From Metallosphaera cuprina Ar-4 (GTDB lineage Archaea; Thermoproteota; Thermoprotei_A; Sulfolobales; Sulfolobaceae), in contig NC_015435.1 of the NCBI RefSeq assembly GCF_000204925.1, positions 796,001-860,000 of the forward strand: a stretch of DNA of 64,000 bases, read 5' to 3'. Positions 18,691 through 28,191 of this stretch are shown here, piece after piece. Numbering within the stretch: the stretch's first letter is position 1; the number at the start of each line of letters is the position of its first letter. A program made the position numbers and the translations under genes. The notes under the pieces are model-generated. The model was not told the origin of the DNA, searched no databases, and saw only the letters and a list, made by a program, of their open reading frames with translations.

Positions 18691-20421
18691 TCATCTCCTC
18701 TCAACGCACTGTTCAATGAACCCAACTATCATGGACATCTCCTCTGCGGTGTACTCAGGATAATTTACGTTATGTCCCGACTTATCGTTAACGAAGAGGT
18801 AGACCAAGTTTCCCAGTTCCTTCGATTTCGCGACGTACTTGAGCGCGTGCATTGGGTGCACCCTGTCATCGTTCAGTCCGGTGTAAACTAGGACAGGAGG
18901 GAGGCCCCTTCTAAGGTTGTGATAGGGACTGTAGCTTAGAAGCAGATCGCTTTCAGTCTCGGGGTTACCATATTCGTGAATCCAATACATTCCTGCCAAG
19001 AACTTATGAAACCTCAACATGTCCAAAACTGGGTACCCTATCACTCCACAGTCGACCAAGTTTGGGTAGAAGTTAACGGTTGCCCCTACGAGCAGTCCAC
19101 CGTTGCTGGCGCCCATCGCTATCGTCTTCCCTCCCATCATTTTCACTACCTTAAGGAACTCTGAGAAGTCCTTGAAAACGTTCATCTTGTTTCTGAGCAT
19201 TCCCATCTTGTGCCACTCCTCGCCTCTCTCGAACCCACCTCTAAGGTTCGTCACTAGGACCGAGAACCCGGAGTTCAGAAGTTCTCTAAATAACGTATTG
19301 AAGTTTGGCAGTAACGGGACGGCAAAACCTCCATAGCCATAAACTATCACACCTTTGTTACCTCCTTTACTAATTAAGAATCCGTGAAGCGTCTCCTCTC
19401 CCTTCACGAAGATGTCCTTCACATCAACTTCGTCCTTTAGGCCTTCCCTTAGGATCTCGGCCCTTCCGTTCCTCACCCTCAACAGGCGATAGGAATAAGT
19501 GAAAGACGTCTCCAAAGCGTATACGTCCTCCCTAGAGAGATCAAAGGACATCACGTTCTCACCAGGATAAACCCAGACCTCTGTACTTTCTAGAGAGTAC
19601 TCAACTAAGCTCGTTCTGTAATCTCTTATCTCCTCCACTATAACTCCTCTATCATGAACCTTCATGTCTAGCACAGGGTAGTTTAGTTTAAACCTCCTCT
19701 CTCCGTTTACGTACAAGAAGTTGTCCTTAACGTAATAGACTTTTCCGCCTTTCATGTCTACGGACGTTATGTTCCCCTCATCCATCACGTTGAGATCCTG
19801 ATCGTATAGAACTTTATGACTCCAGCCAACACCCTTTACGAGGAGAAGACGATCTCCCTCAGCTTTTACAGAGACCCACTCCCCTCTTGATGGGTAGAAA
19901 GGAAACATCTTCCCTCCGCAAAAAACTCTCTCCACCACTGGTTCCACACCGTCAGGTGAACTTTCCGTCCGAAACTCCTTAACGTAACATAGCTCTCCTC
20001 TATAATAGAACACGTCACCTATCAACCCGTCAATCCTCTTAACGACATTTACGCCCTCCATCAACAACGAGTAGCCTTCGTCAGAGCCCCTGATACCAAC
20101 GCCTAATTTCACTTGATCTGAGTTCCACACCCTTGATAAGGAGTTAAAAGTCTCATCCTTGTTCTTAGACTTGAACTTGTTTCCGTTCACCTCTAGCACT
20201 ACCCCCTCCCTAGATCTGATCAGGAGCGCTATCCCATATCTAGTTGCAATGAGGTCCAACGGCATCTCTTGAGTTAGTTTTTCTAGGATTGAGCCGAAGT
20301 GATCTTTAGCCCTTGTCCTCAGAAAGGAGGACTCCTCGTTGCTTCTAGCTATGAAGTCCTTTGTTCTGGGATCGTCTAGGTCCTCTAAGTACTCTAAGGG
20401 ATCCATAAGGTGTCTAAACAT
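18691..20421 (-). CDS. S9 prolyl oligopeptidase-family serine peptidase
   Basis: The 576 aa protein has an N-terminal beta-propeller-like region and a C-terminal alpha/beta-hydrolase domain from about residue 350. Seen: VYGYGGFAVPLLPNF, the LRGGFERGEEWHKMG block, the nucleophile GASNGG (Ser about 439), the acid in GLNDDRV (about 518) and the catalytic His in KSGHN (about 550). All triad residues are present, so an active oligopeptidase is expected. No signal peptide is seen; it is probably cytoplasmic. It is somewhat shorter than the 680-720 aa of classic prolyl oligopeptidases. The SRPBCC gene lies upstream in the same direction. Confidence 0.87.
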   Translation of the reverse strand: MFRHLMDPLEYLEDLDDPRTKDFIARSNEESSFLRTRAKDHFGSILEKLTQEMPLDLIATRYGIALLIRSREGVVLEVNGNKFKSKNKDETFNSLSRVWNSDQVKLGVGIRGSDEGYSLLMEGVNVVKRIDGLIGDVFYYRGELCYVKEFRTESSPDGVEPVVERVFCGGKMFPFYPSRGEWVSVKAEGDRLLLVKGVGWSHKVLYDQDLNVMDEGNITSVDMKGGKVYYVKDNFLYVNGERRFKLNYPVLDMKVHDRGVIVEEIRDYRTSLVEYSLESTEVWVYPGENVMSFDLSREDVYALETSFTYSYRLLRVRNGRAEILREGLKDEVDVKDIFVKGEETLHGFLISKGGNKGVIVYGYGGFAVPLLPNFNTLFRELLNSGFSVLVTNLRGGFERGEEWHKMGMLRNKMNVFKDFSEFLKVVKMMGGKTIAMGASNGGLLVGATVNFYPNLVDCGVIGYPVLDMLRFHKFLAGMYWIHEYGNPETESDLLLSYSPYHNLRRGLPPVLVYTGLNDDRVHPMHALKYVAKSKELGNLVYLFVNDKSGHNVNYPEYTAEEMSMIVGFIEQCVERR

Positions 20422-20442
20422 CTAGGTTTAAATGTAAACAGG

Positions 20443-21125
20443 TTAGCTCTCCATTACCTTTCCCTTCACTAGTACCGTTAGCTTTTCTCCTAAAGAGGAG
20501 ATCTCTCCCTTGCTCTCCTCTAGGTCCCCGTCCCTTAAAATAAGTTCAACTTTATTGACTCCATCCGTTAATATTACTTTAACCGGGGAGTTAACACTCC
20601 ATATCATGGCCTCCTCGAGGACGTCGTCGAGCTCTGACTTATCTACCTTCTTTGCCAACAAGGTTTTCATCTCCAGCAGGTCGCTATCAGACCTCCTTTG
20701 CTGAGATCCTCCGGTCCCGTAAGTTAGCTTTGGAGAGGACTCTAAATCCCTTTTGAATATTTCTACACCTCTCTTATAGAACTCCTCAGTTTGCCTTTTC
20801 GCTATCCTCTCGAAAGGTCCATGGTAAAAGAAGGTTAACCTAACGACAGTCCTCCCAGCTGTGGGCAATATGACGAACCTTAAGTAAGAGTCGATTTTTA
20901 TCAGCCCGTCAACTTTCCTTATTAGGTAAGTTATCTCGTCCTTCTTGACCTCTCTTGTTATCTGTAAGTTTATCTTGATGAGCCATGAGATCTGCAGTTC
21001 CCTCCCTCCATTTCCTTGAGGCTCTTGAAACTAGGTACGTATTTCATAAGGTTATTAGGATCCATGAGGTAACCTTTCACTTTATCAGGAGGACTGGTCG
21101 TTTCAAAATCGTAAGACACTTCCAC
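20443..21125 (-). pseudogene. SRPBCC/CoxG-like protein interrupted by a one-base deletion
   Basis: Read from the GTG at 21125, the first 42 residues (MEVSYDFETTSPPDKVKGYL... to KSLKEMEGG) match the N-terminus of the SRPBCC/CoxG family and then run into a stop. In the next frame the family continues without a gap (ELQISWLIKINLQITREVKK... HGPFERIAKRQTEEFYKRG), down to 20443. One extra G in the G-rich run at about 21001-21008 would join the halves into a protein of about 227 aa. CoxG-like proteins bind hydrophobic ligands or assist Mo-hydroxylase maturation at membranes. The cause could be a true mutation, a sequencing error, or a frameshift during translation. The 141 aa frame starting at TTG 20868 is only the distal part. 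Confidence 0.75.
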
Positions 21126-21435
21126 AACTAATAATTATCATGATGATATAATAAATCAAATTTGATGAACGGAAGTCGTTAAAGCGTTCATGAGTTCAAC
21201 GAAGTAACTATTTAATGCCTTATCATCTAGAAAGATAATCAAATTATAATTTGAGTGACCTCTAAACGTAACGCAGAAAGTTAACTAATCGCCATGGAGG
21301 AGACCACAACCTGAGTAACTACTTAGAACTTATGAAGTCAAGGTCATCTTAGAGCCGTTAGAGTTCAAGGCGCAGTTAAAAAAGGGAAGGGTTTATACGG
21401 ATAAATAATAAAAACTCCAGATTCAAGTCATTCAT
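21126..21435. other. Intergenic gap, 310 bp
   Basis: Divergent promoter region between the SRPBCC gene and the secreted protein. An AT-rich ATAAATAATAAAAA box lies about 28 nt before the ATG at 21436. Nothing else seen. Confidence 0.4.
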
Positions 21436-21993
21436 ATGAATAAGTTCCTTATCGTTGGATTAGTTGCGATCTTTTTAGTTGCCTCCGTCGCGTTAGCCTT
21501 GACTTTAGGGAACCACAGTCCGGTCCTTTTGCAGGCTAGCACCGCGCAGTCAATTTTCGGAGGTAGTTGGAAAGTGTTCACCAACGAGACTTACTTGAAG
21601 GTTTACCCAACTCAAACAGTTTCGGTATACTTCGCTAACGGGACTAACGTGACCACCCCGTTACCTCATCAAGTTAAAACCTTAGATAAGGAAGTCTTAG
21701 TTGGAGACGTTAACGGGACCACCGTTGTGATGAGGATCCAGGAGATAACTTACACTAGCAACGTAACTTTCTTCAATTTCTTGAGACCCTTAGGTCATCT
21801 AATGCATCACAGGTTTTTGTTCAGTAACTTTAACATAACAAACTTTAACGGATACGAGGTAGTTTACTTCTCCAATAATATCTTCCCAAGGACTTACCTG
21901 CTCGCGATTAAAGGGAACACGATAGTGAACGTTGAGCTCAACATGACGGCTACGCAACAGCAAATGCTTGACGTTTTATCTAATTTAAGTTAA
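21436..21993 (+). CDS. Secreted or membrane-anchored protein of unknown function
   Basis: The 185 aa protein begins with a short basic segment and a strongly hydrophobic helix (residues 4-23), a signal peptide or N-terminal anchor. The rest is beta-rich and has several N-x-S/T sequons (for example near TNET, NGTNVT, NGTT, SNVT, NMTAT), as expected for an externally exposed Sulfolobales glycoprotein. No catalytic motif and no family is recognised. It stands alone, with a leaderless-type promoter. It might be a cell-surface component, but that is inference. Confidence 0.6.
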   Translation: MNKFLIVGLVAIFLVASVALALTLGNHSPVLLQASTAQSIFGGSWKVFTNETYLKVYPTQTVSVYFANGTNVTTPLPHQVKTLDKEVLVGDVNGTTVVMRIQEITYTSNVTFFNFLRPLGHLMHHRFLFSNFNITNFNGYEVVYFSNNIFPRTYLLAIKGNTIVNVELNMTATQQQMLDVLSNLS

Positions 21994-22468
21994 TTTTTTT
22001 ATCAAATTATTAGAGGATTAATAACTCTCGATTCTAATTAAACAGGTTTAGATGAGACTTTTTAAGGAGATTTTTTAACTTAATGTTAAGTTAATCCTGG
22101 GGCTTCAGTAAAAAGTACCTTTCAACGTTCGTGAGAAACTTGATTATTTAGAACACTAGACTTTTAAATAATCGACTGTGCTTTAAACTTAAGCTTTTGT
22201 TCAATACGGTAACGTCGCGTTTGAGGATATGAGGTTGATCCTAAATCAAAGAAGAAATTGAATGCTACTACTCCCAATCTTATTAGAGACAAGATTCGCT
22301 CTTAAATTTCAAATCGGAGAAAGTAGTGAATATTAAAGTTCATCTCTCAAGGATTGTTATTAAACGTAACAGCGCGCCTTTACGTTTTCGAACTTACGTG
22401 TAAAGCCTGTGACTTAAGTGTTGTAAGATAATAGAAATTCTTTTATACATTAATTGAAATCGTCTTTC
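21994..22468. other. Intergenic gap, about 475 bp
   Basis: AT-rich sequence without a gene I can support. It contains a TTAACTTAATGTTAAGTTAA near-perfect palindrome at about 22076-22095, which could act in transcription termination or as a protein-binding site. Confidence 0.35.
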
Positions 22469-23185
22469 ATGCTAACAGTTATCGTCCCAGCATACAATGA
22501 GAGTCATAGAATACAACGAACTTTAAAAAAGCTCTCTAAGTTCGATGACGTGATCGTGATATTTGATGGAAACGACGACACGCCTAACGTCGTCAGGAAG
22601 TTCCCCGTAAGGCTCTTCATAAGCAAGGAAAGGCTGGGAAAAGGAGGTGCGCTGAAAACTGGGATCTCGTTATCGAGGGGAGATAGGATCCTGACTATGG
22701 ATGCAGATTTTCCAGTTAGTGAGGAGGATCTTAAGAAGTTGTTAGACACTGACGCAGACCTTGTTTTACCTAAGCGTAAGATACTCGGCATGCCGCTAAC
22801 TAGGAGGTTCCTTCATTTCTCCTTCATTCGTCTCACTAAACTCCTGTTCCCCAGTCTAAAATTCCAAGATTTCCAATCAGGAGTAAAGCTGATAAGGAGA
22901 GATAAGGCGCTGAGCGTAATGAACGAACTGATTATGAACGATCTGTTGTTTGATGTTAATCTGATCTACGCTTTCAGGAGGAGAGGATACGTAATAAAGG
23001 AGGTCGAGATATCCTACATTCATGACGAGAAGGGAAGCAAGATAAGTGGGAGGTTAATTAAGGTAGTCTTATTGATATTCCTTTCCTTGATTAAATTAAG
23101 GGTATACTACTCGCCTTTCAAATCTATACTTGATACCAGGCTCTATAGGAGGGTGCAAGACTTCATTTTGAAGGTATTAAGATGA
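22469..23185 (+). CDS. GT2 glycosyltransferase, dolichol-phosphate sugar synthase-like
   Basis: From the ATG at 22469 the protein is 238 aa and begins with the canonical GT-A strand MLTVIVPAYNE. It has DGNDD near residue 33, KGGALKTGI near residue 60 and the metal-binding DxD in MDADFP (about 77-82), the layout of dolichol-phosphate mannose synthases. A TTG at 22454 would add five residues. It lacks the C-terminal membrane helices of some family members. It probably loads a hexose onto dolichol phosphate for N-glycosylation or glycolipid synthesis. A GT4 gene follows in the same direction. Confidence 0.78.
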   Translation: MLTVIVPAYNESHRIQRTLKKLSKFDDVIVIFDGNDDTPNVVRKFPVRLFISKERLGKGGALKTGISLSRGDRILTMDADFPVSEEDLKKLLDTDADLVLPKRKILGMPLTRRFLHFSFIRLTKLLFPSLKFQDFQSGVKLIRRDKALSVMNELIMNDLLFDVNLIYAFRRRGYVIKEVEISYIHDEKGSKISGRLIKVVLLIFLSLIKLRVYYSPFKSILDTRLYRRVQDFILKVLR

Positions 23186-23595
23186 GTTCTGAAACGATGT
23201 GCAATCACTCGTCGTTCCCAGCACGTTGAGGCCCTGGTTTAAAACTTCCTCGTTTTAATCAACGACGTACGATAAGGTTAAACTGTAGCGAAAACGTCCT
23301 CTCGATCTGAAAACCTTACGACAGGATGATAGCTATCAAGATCACCCTAGCGTCGTTACTGTCTACGTTCGTCATCCACTTTAGGTTTTAACCTATACGT
23401 TGAGCTTTAGCTTAAGTGAATTCAAAGGATTAGATGCCGTTGCAAGTTTTGACGTAAGGATCTAAGCTGGAGATCACTAAAGCGTTCTGTAAAATTTCGT
23501 ATTAGTAAAGGGTACAGGATAAGGAGCTATGAACAACTAATTTCACTTTGAATGAATTAAAGGGAATTTTATAAGCGTAAGGGTAAATCACTGTT
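23186..23595. other. Intergenic gap, 410 bp
   Basis: No gene that I can support; GC content is like the surrounding genes, so a decayed gene is possible, but no family is recognisable in any frame. Confidence 0.3.
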
Positions 23596-24648
23596 ATGAA
23601 CGTTATCCTGAGGGTGCTGTGGAAGTAAGGAGTCACGAGGGTAGCAATAGAGGAGGCCAGATTAATACCAGCTAACCTAATAGTCTACAGAAGGGCGGAT
23701 AGTCATTACGATTTGACTGGAATAAACTCCTCTTTTTTATTTAAAGAAAACAAATCGAATCTAATTTTCCAGTTCATAACGTCGCTCTATGCTGGGCACA
23801 GAAGTAAGGACGCTACCGTGGATCTTGATAGGATAGTCAAAGCGAGGAAATTAATAAAGGGCGTCTCGCTCTTTCACGATCAGTTCGCTGGAATTACAGG
23901 GTACTTAAGGAAGAGTAAATACCATGAGGATTACGCTGTTTACATTCATGAGACCTCTCTCGACAATCAAGGAGTTAAGTGGAGGGTTTTCCAATTAATT
24001 GAGAAGAAGGTCTTGAGTAAAAGCAGGTTAATACTAACGAATAGCAATTGGAACAGGGAGATCTTGTCAAGCCATGGGTTCGACGCTAAGGTGGTCTACC
24101 CAGGGTGTAATCCAAAAGCTAAAGTCAACTTAGAGAGGGAAAAGGTAGTTTTGACCGTCTCGCTTTGGGATAAAGGGAGGAGACCCGAAGTTTATGCCGA
24201 AATAGGGAAAAGAATAAAAGGAAAAATAATAATGGCGGGTTCCTGGGCCAAAGACGAGGACAGAGAGGAGTTCAAGAGGAGACACCCTTGGGTACACGTG
24301 ACGGGAGCCCTTTCAGAGGAGGAGTTAATTAGGTTGTATGATAAAGCTTCCGTTTTCATTCGGTTCGGATTTCATGAGAAAGGTCCAGGTTTAGGCGTTT
24401 TAGAGGCTATGGGTCACGGCCTTCCGGTTATAGTAAACGACGGTTTAGGAAGTAAGGAGCTGATAAAAGATAATGGATATGTTGTAAACGATCTCAACGA
24501 AGCTGCTGACAGGATAAACGACATCCTAGAGGACGAAAGGCTTAGAAAGGATATGTCGTTGAACTCTTGGGAAATAGCTAAGAGCTTAACATGGAGAACT
24601 CACGCTGAGAAAATTAGGGAACATATGGAAAGGTATTTCGACTTGTAG
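23596..24648 (+). pseudogene. GT4 glycosyltransferase with nonsense codon at position 11
   Basis: From the ATG at 23596 the reading is MNVILRVLWK, then TAA at 23626-23628, then GVTRVAIEEARLIPANLIVY and on without another stop to 24648. The residues on both sides of the stop fit the N-terminal strand and glycine loop of GT4 enzymes, where a glycine is expected at the stop. The downstream part is complete: the nucleotide-sugar domain has VVYPGCNP, LTVSLWDKGRRPEVY and HEKGPGLGVLEAMGHGLPV. Translation from a later start such as TTG 23713 would make a 311 aa protein missing the first strand, unlikely to fold well. A true nonsense mutation or a sequence error are both possible. Confidence 0.72.
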
Positions 24649-25428
24649 GCTTTCAAAGAACAAACTTAAAGGTCAATCTTGGAAAGTCAAATGCTAACGT
24701 CTCTAAGCAAATCAAGGTTGATGATAACGTTCTCAGGAAAACGAATTTATATTGAATTGAACGTCAAGATAAACTACCCGTTCGCGTTTCAATTACATTA
24801 TAAAGAAAACGTGTGTCATCTTAGGTGGCCCCTCAGTGAGGTAGTACGTTCAACTTAAGTCTAATCCTCCCAATATTTGAAGAGGTGGCTCTCCTCTACC
24901 TATTAAAGAAGTCTTCCTGGATCCATTGTAGCTAAGGACGCAGAGGAAGTAGAGGTCAACAATGTAGTTGAAGTGAAAAATCTTGCATGTCGGCTTCACG
25001 CTTAATTAACTGAAGTTATGTGATGACGAAGTGGACTTAATCAAAAACATTGAGGTAAACTAGAGCAATCGCTCAGGATAACTTGAACGAGTTTACGAAG
25101 GATTTATCTAAACGGATTTATCATATATTATTCTGTGTTAATAAAATAGAATAAAATTAAGGATCACCTTTGAAACGCAACGGAAACGTATTTCAGAACG
25201 GGGATTGAAAGGTGATATAAACGTGACATCCCTTGTGTTAGCTTTTATATAATTTTAACTCTGGTTAAAAAGGGAAAAACACAGATTTGATTTAAAGAAC
25301 CTCTTTATCGTTGTGAAGTCCTAAAGAACTTTCAGATCTCTCGGTAGGAGAGATTATTAAGCTTATTGTAAATTATATTTCAAATTTAATTAGTACGGAC
25401 CTGAAAAGATTTATTTAACACGAGCAAC
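24649..25428. other. Gene-free stretch, about 780 bp
   Basis: No intact gene. A plus-strand stretch near 24925-24990 reads PGSIVAKDAEEVEVNNVVEV before stops, which suggests a decayed gene but cannot be assigned. The remainder is AT-rich. Together with the following pseudogene it makes a 1.4 kb zone of decay at the left boundary of the urease region. Confidence 0.4.
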
Positions 25429-25982
25429 TCAAACGCATTCGGGTTCGTTACCATCTCTTAAACCGTCTATCGCCTAGACTACAACCACCTTAAAACCTTT
25501 CAATCCTATTGAACTTCAATTCTAAATATCAGCAGTGTGAAGCGTGCACAGCGAGGAAAGCTTACGGATTAAGGTTCTGAGATCACCTCACGTGTAACCT
25601 TGAACACTGGAGCGTTAATTCCTCATCTAGTTGTACCTTCTCGGGATCATGATAAATCCTTGCCGAGTCAAGAGCTACGCTTTCGTAACCTAGTTTGCTT
25701 AATTTGTATTGTAAATATTCATTTCCAAGATATCTTCATCTAAGGCATCAAGCCTTTTTAATGGCCTCTTTTCTAAACACATGGCCATTAGCAGAAGTTA
25801 AATTTCCTACCCTAACTTAGTTAAAACGTCTTTAAGTAAAAACTTAATACGTCCTAACACGTCGTAACCAGCATTAAACGTAACTGCTTATATCGTCTAA
25901 CGTAGTCTGAGCAAATTTAGCATCGTCCTTGAGATCACAAGGTATAACTTTTAGAACTTTATTATGTCTTTTTATCTCTTCT
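25429..25982 (-). pseudogene. Decayed GT2 glycosyltransferase
   Basis: Reading the minus strand across frames gives family-like segments in the right order: EEIKRHNKVLKVIPCDLKDD (from about 25982), NAGYDVLGRIKFLLKDVLTK, NFTSANGHVFRKEAIKKA, then KLGYESVALDSARIYHDPEK, and finally GLKGFKVVVV, stop, AIDGLRDGNEPECV ending at 25429. The middle resembles the acceptor-loop block of GT2 enzymes, and the end resembles the C-terminus of the intact GT2 at 39951-40844 (KGLRGLKAALEGFIDGIRGNEE). Several stops and frame changes make it non-functional; the N-terminal half is missing or unrecognisable. Confidence 0.65.
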
Positions 25983-26039
25983 TAAATTTATGATTATATG
26001 AAATCAATAAATGTTTTTCCCCTTCTTATCTAGAATCGG

Positions 26040-26450
26040 TCATTTAAAGTCCTTTATCATGCTATCTGATACAGGCAATTCCACATTTGGTTGAAATTTA
26101 ATCTTCTTTACCTTAGGATCGTACGCTTTGAACTTTTCTAGTAAATATTCAAATTCCATAGGTACGTAAACTTTATCTCCATTTATCATCACTTTTAAAT
26201 GATAGTTCCCTATCATGTAACCCAGAACGAAGTCATTGCTAATTTCTGATAAGGAGAACTCTAGTACAGTCTCCTCCTTTTGAACTATTTTAACGCTCTT
26301 TTCACCCAACTTAATGATATCCCCGTCATTAATCTTTCCCTTAATTACGTATTCCTTACCGTCCACGATTATCTTGCATCTTTGTCTCTCCATACAGGCC
26401 CTATCAATCTCGACGACTATCTCATTCGACAATTCGACTCCACCTCTCAT
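26040..26450 (-). CDS. ureE: Urease accessory protein UreE (nickel chaperone)
   Basis: The 136 aa protein follows the UreE plan: an N-terminal peptide-binding domain (ERQRCKIIVDGKEYVIKG, then a GDIIKLGEK turn) and a metal-binding domain with the conserved GNYHLKVMI segment, whose His corresponds to the dimer-interface nickel ligand. There is no C-terminal histidine-rich tail. UreE delivers nickel to UreG for assembly of the urease active site. It is the last gene of the operon and its start overlaps ureD by 29 bp. Divergence is considerable, so the call rests partly on context. Confidence 0.8.
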   Translation of the reverse strand: MRGGVELSNEIVVEIDRACMERQRCKIIVDGKEYVIKGKINDGDIIKLGEKSVKIVQKEETVLEFSLSEISNDFVLGYMIGNYHLKVMINGDKVYVPMEFEYLLEKFKAYDPKVKKIKFQPNVELPVSDSMIKDFK

Positions 26451-27003
26451 AAATATCTTCGGAACTTATAGAAATTTTTTCAATATCAACCTCGTAATCA
26501 CCTACCCTATATACCCCTATGAGGCCAGAGGATCCTATGGTATTTAAGTAACTCAAGCCTGTAACCCTATACACATCAAAAACTAGGAGCTTGGAATTAT
26601 AATATATTAAGGTTTTAGCCCTTATTTTACCCTCTTTAAACTTCTCCCCGTGGGCTTCCCTACCTAAGGCGTAACTTTCAATTATTATTGCTTTATCTTT
26701 TACGAAGAAGACGTTTTCTATTTCTGCCTTAGCCCTATTATAAAACAATATGGGATGGGTTTTAAACGTTAGAAAACTTCCCTCTATAACGTATTCTAGT
26801 CTAACGTCAGAGTTAGATAATATTTTTGTGTACGCTTGATCAGTTATCTTTTTATTATTTGTCTTTATGAACACCCTCAGCTCATCATCGTGTGCTAAAA
26901 CCTCTGATGGATTAGCTATGATAACGTTGTCGTGTGAAATGAAGGCGTTCAAGCTACCGCTTTTTTTCACTATATCTCCGTTAATCTCTAGCCACGCTTT
27001 CAC
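26422..27003 (-). CDS. ureD: Urease accessory protein UreD (UreH), short archaeal form
   Basis: The 193 aa product is shorter than the 260-280 aa bacterial UreD, but has the characteristic core [18 protein letters not shown], then [20 protein letters not shown] and the FDVYRVTG strand. UreD forms the scaffold that, with UreF and UreG, loads nickel and carbon dioxide into apo-urease. The call is supported by its place between ureG and ureE; it overlaps ureG by 23 bp and ureE by 29 bp, so the genes are translationally coupled. Confidence 0.82.
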   Translation of the reverse strand: MKAWLEINGDIVKKSGSLNAFISHDNVIIANPSEVLAHDDELRVFIKTNNKKITDQAYTKILSNSDVRLEYVIEGSFLTFKTHPILFYNRAKAEIENVFFVKDKAIIIESYALGREAHGEKFKEGKIRAKTLIYYNSKLLVFDVYRVTGLSYLNTIGSSGLIGVYRVGDYEVDIEKISISSEDIYERWSRIVE

Positions 27004-27604
27004 TCTTTATCTCACCTTCCAAAACGCTATGCAACTCTTTCAATCCTTCCCCAGTTTTGAGACTTACGAAAACGAAAGGTTTATTTTTCCTCACCTTCGT
27101 CGCATCTCTCCTCATTTTCTCAAGATCTGCGTTGACATAAGGTGCTAAATCTATCTTGTTTATCACTAAAAGATCACTTTCGAAGATCCCCAATCCCCCT
27201 TTACCAGGGTACTTATCTCCAGCTGAAGTGTCCAGTACGAAGATAGTATAATCTGCTAAAAGTGGACTGAAAGACGACATCACGTTATCTCCCCCACTTT
27301 CTATGAAAATTACGTCAAATTTGTCTCTATTGTTTAGTATTTCCAACGCCCTCAAGTTCAATGAGGGATCTTCCCTTATTGCAGTGTGAGGACAACCGCC
27401 TGTCACTATTCCTAAAACGTTTTCCTTGTTCAATATTTTCTTTTGGTCTACTAATGTATTATAAATTGTTATAGCATCATTATGTGACACTACGTCGTTG
27501 GTGATTATTCCAACTTTTAAACCTCTTTTAACTAAATATTCAGTCAAGTTTATTATCAAACTCGTCTTGCCGGAGCCCACTGGACCTAGGACACCTATTT
27601 TCAA
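26981..27604 (-). CDS. ureG: Urease accessory GTPase UreG
   Basis: The 207 aa SIMIBI-class GTPase has the P-loop [10 protein letters not shown] (residues 7-16), the nickel-binding Cys/His pair context in [15 protein letters not shown], the switch-region ESGGDN block and the NKIDLAPYV guanine-specificity motif. UreG hydrolyses GTP to power nickel insertion into urease. The CPH motif that binds nickel is intact. Its start overlaps the end of ureF by 4 bp (27601-27604). Confidence 0.95.
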   Translation of the reverse strand: MKIGVLGPVGSGKTSLIINLTEYLVKRGLKVGIITNDVVSHNDAITIYNTLVDQKKILNKENVLGIVTGGCPHTAIREDPSLNLRALEILNNRDKFDVIFIESGGDNVMSSFSPLLADYTIFVLDTSAGDKYPGKGGLGIFESDLLVINKIDLAPYVNADLEKMRRDATKVRKNKPFVFVSLKTGEGLKELHSVLEGEIKSESVARD

Positions 27605-28182
27605 GATTCGAACACCCTTACCTCTCTCCTCTCGTGAGCTTTAGATAATATGTCTATTAATGGAAAAGACGGTTCAAAATCGTCATGATCTTCGAACTCT
27701 AGCCCTAAAAGCAACCTTTGTCCAGTCTTAAAATCCATAGCCCCTAGTCTCACAGCCGATAAAATTAGTTGAGAAACTTCAGAATAAGCTAAACCTTTAC
27801 TACAAGTATATTTATCTATATTTAGACATTTACAAGTTTGAGCTAACACTACTGGATAAGTTCCCAAGCGTCTGCCTTCCTTAACTTCCTTTAAATACTC
27901 ATTCTCACATAAATCCAAATTAGCTAAGGATCTGCCTAAATAAACTGAAGAAGACTTTAGCTCCTTTGTAAGCTTTGAGGCGTAAACTAACTCATCTGTA
28001 GCTGTGGGATCGTCAAATGCCATTTTCACAGCTACCGCATCTCCTCTTAATATAACCTCGTGGTAGTACGTTTTTATGACGCTCGTCATATCTAACTTCC
28101 TATGGAATGCCTCTTCGATACCATTGGAGAAATTAAAGGAACCTATTGGAAGCGAAGAATCAAACAATTGGAAAATAAACAT
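27601..28182 (-). CDS. ureF: Urease accessory protein UreF
   Basis: The 193 aa helical protein starts with [20 protein letters not shown], the conserved N-terminal block of UreF, and continues with the typical C-terminal [17 protein letters not shown] segment. UreF binds UreD and UreG and gates GTP hydrolysis during nickel loading. It is somewhat short compared with bacterial UreF (about 220-240 aa). The gene lies 9 bp after ureC. Confidence 0.92.
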   Translation of the reverse strand: MFIFQLFDSSLPIGSFNFSNGIEEAFHRKLDMTSVIKTYYHEVILRGDAVAVKMAFDDPTATDELVYASKLTKELKSSSVYLGRSLANLDLCENEYLKEVKEGRRLGTYPVVLAQTCKCLNIDKYTCSKGLAYSEVSQLILSAVRLGAMDFKTGQRLLLGLEFEDHDDFEPSFPLIDILSKAHERREVRVFES

Positions 28183-28191
28183 TTTCTCCCT

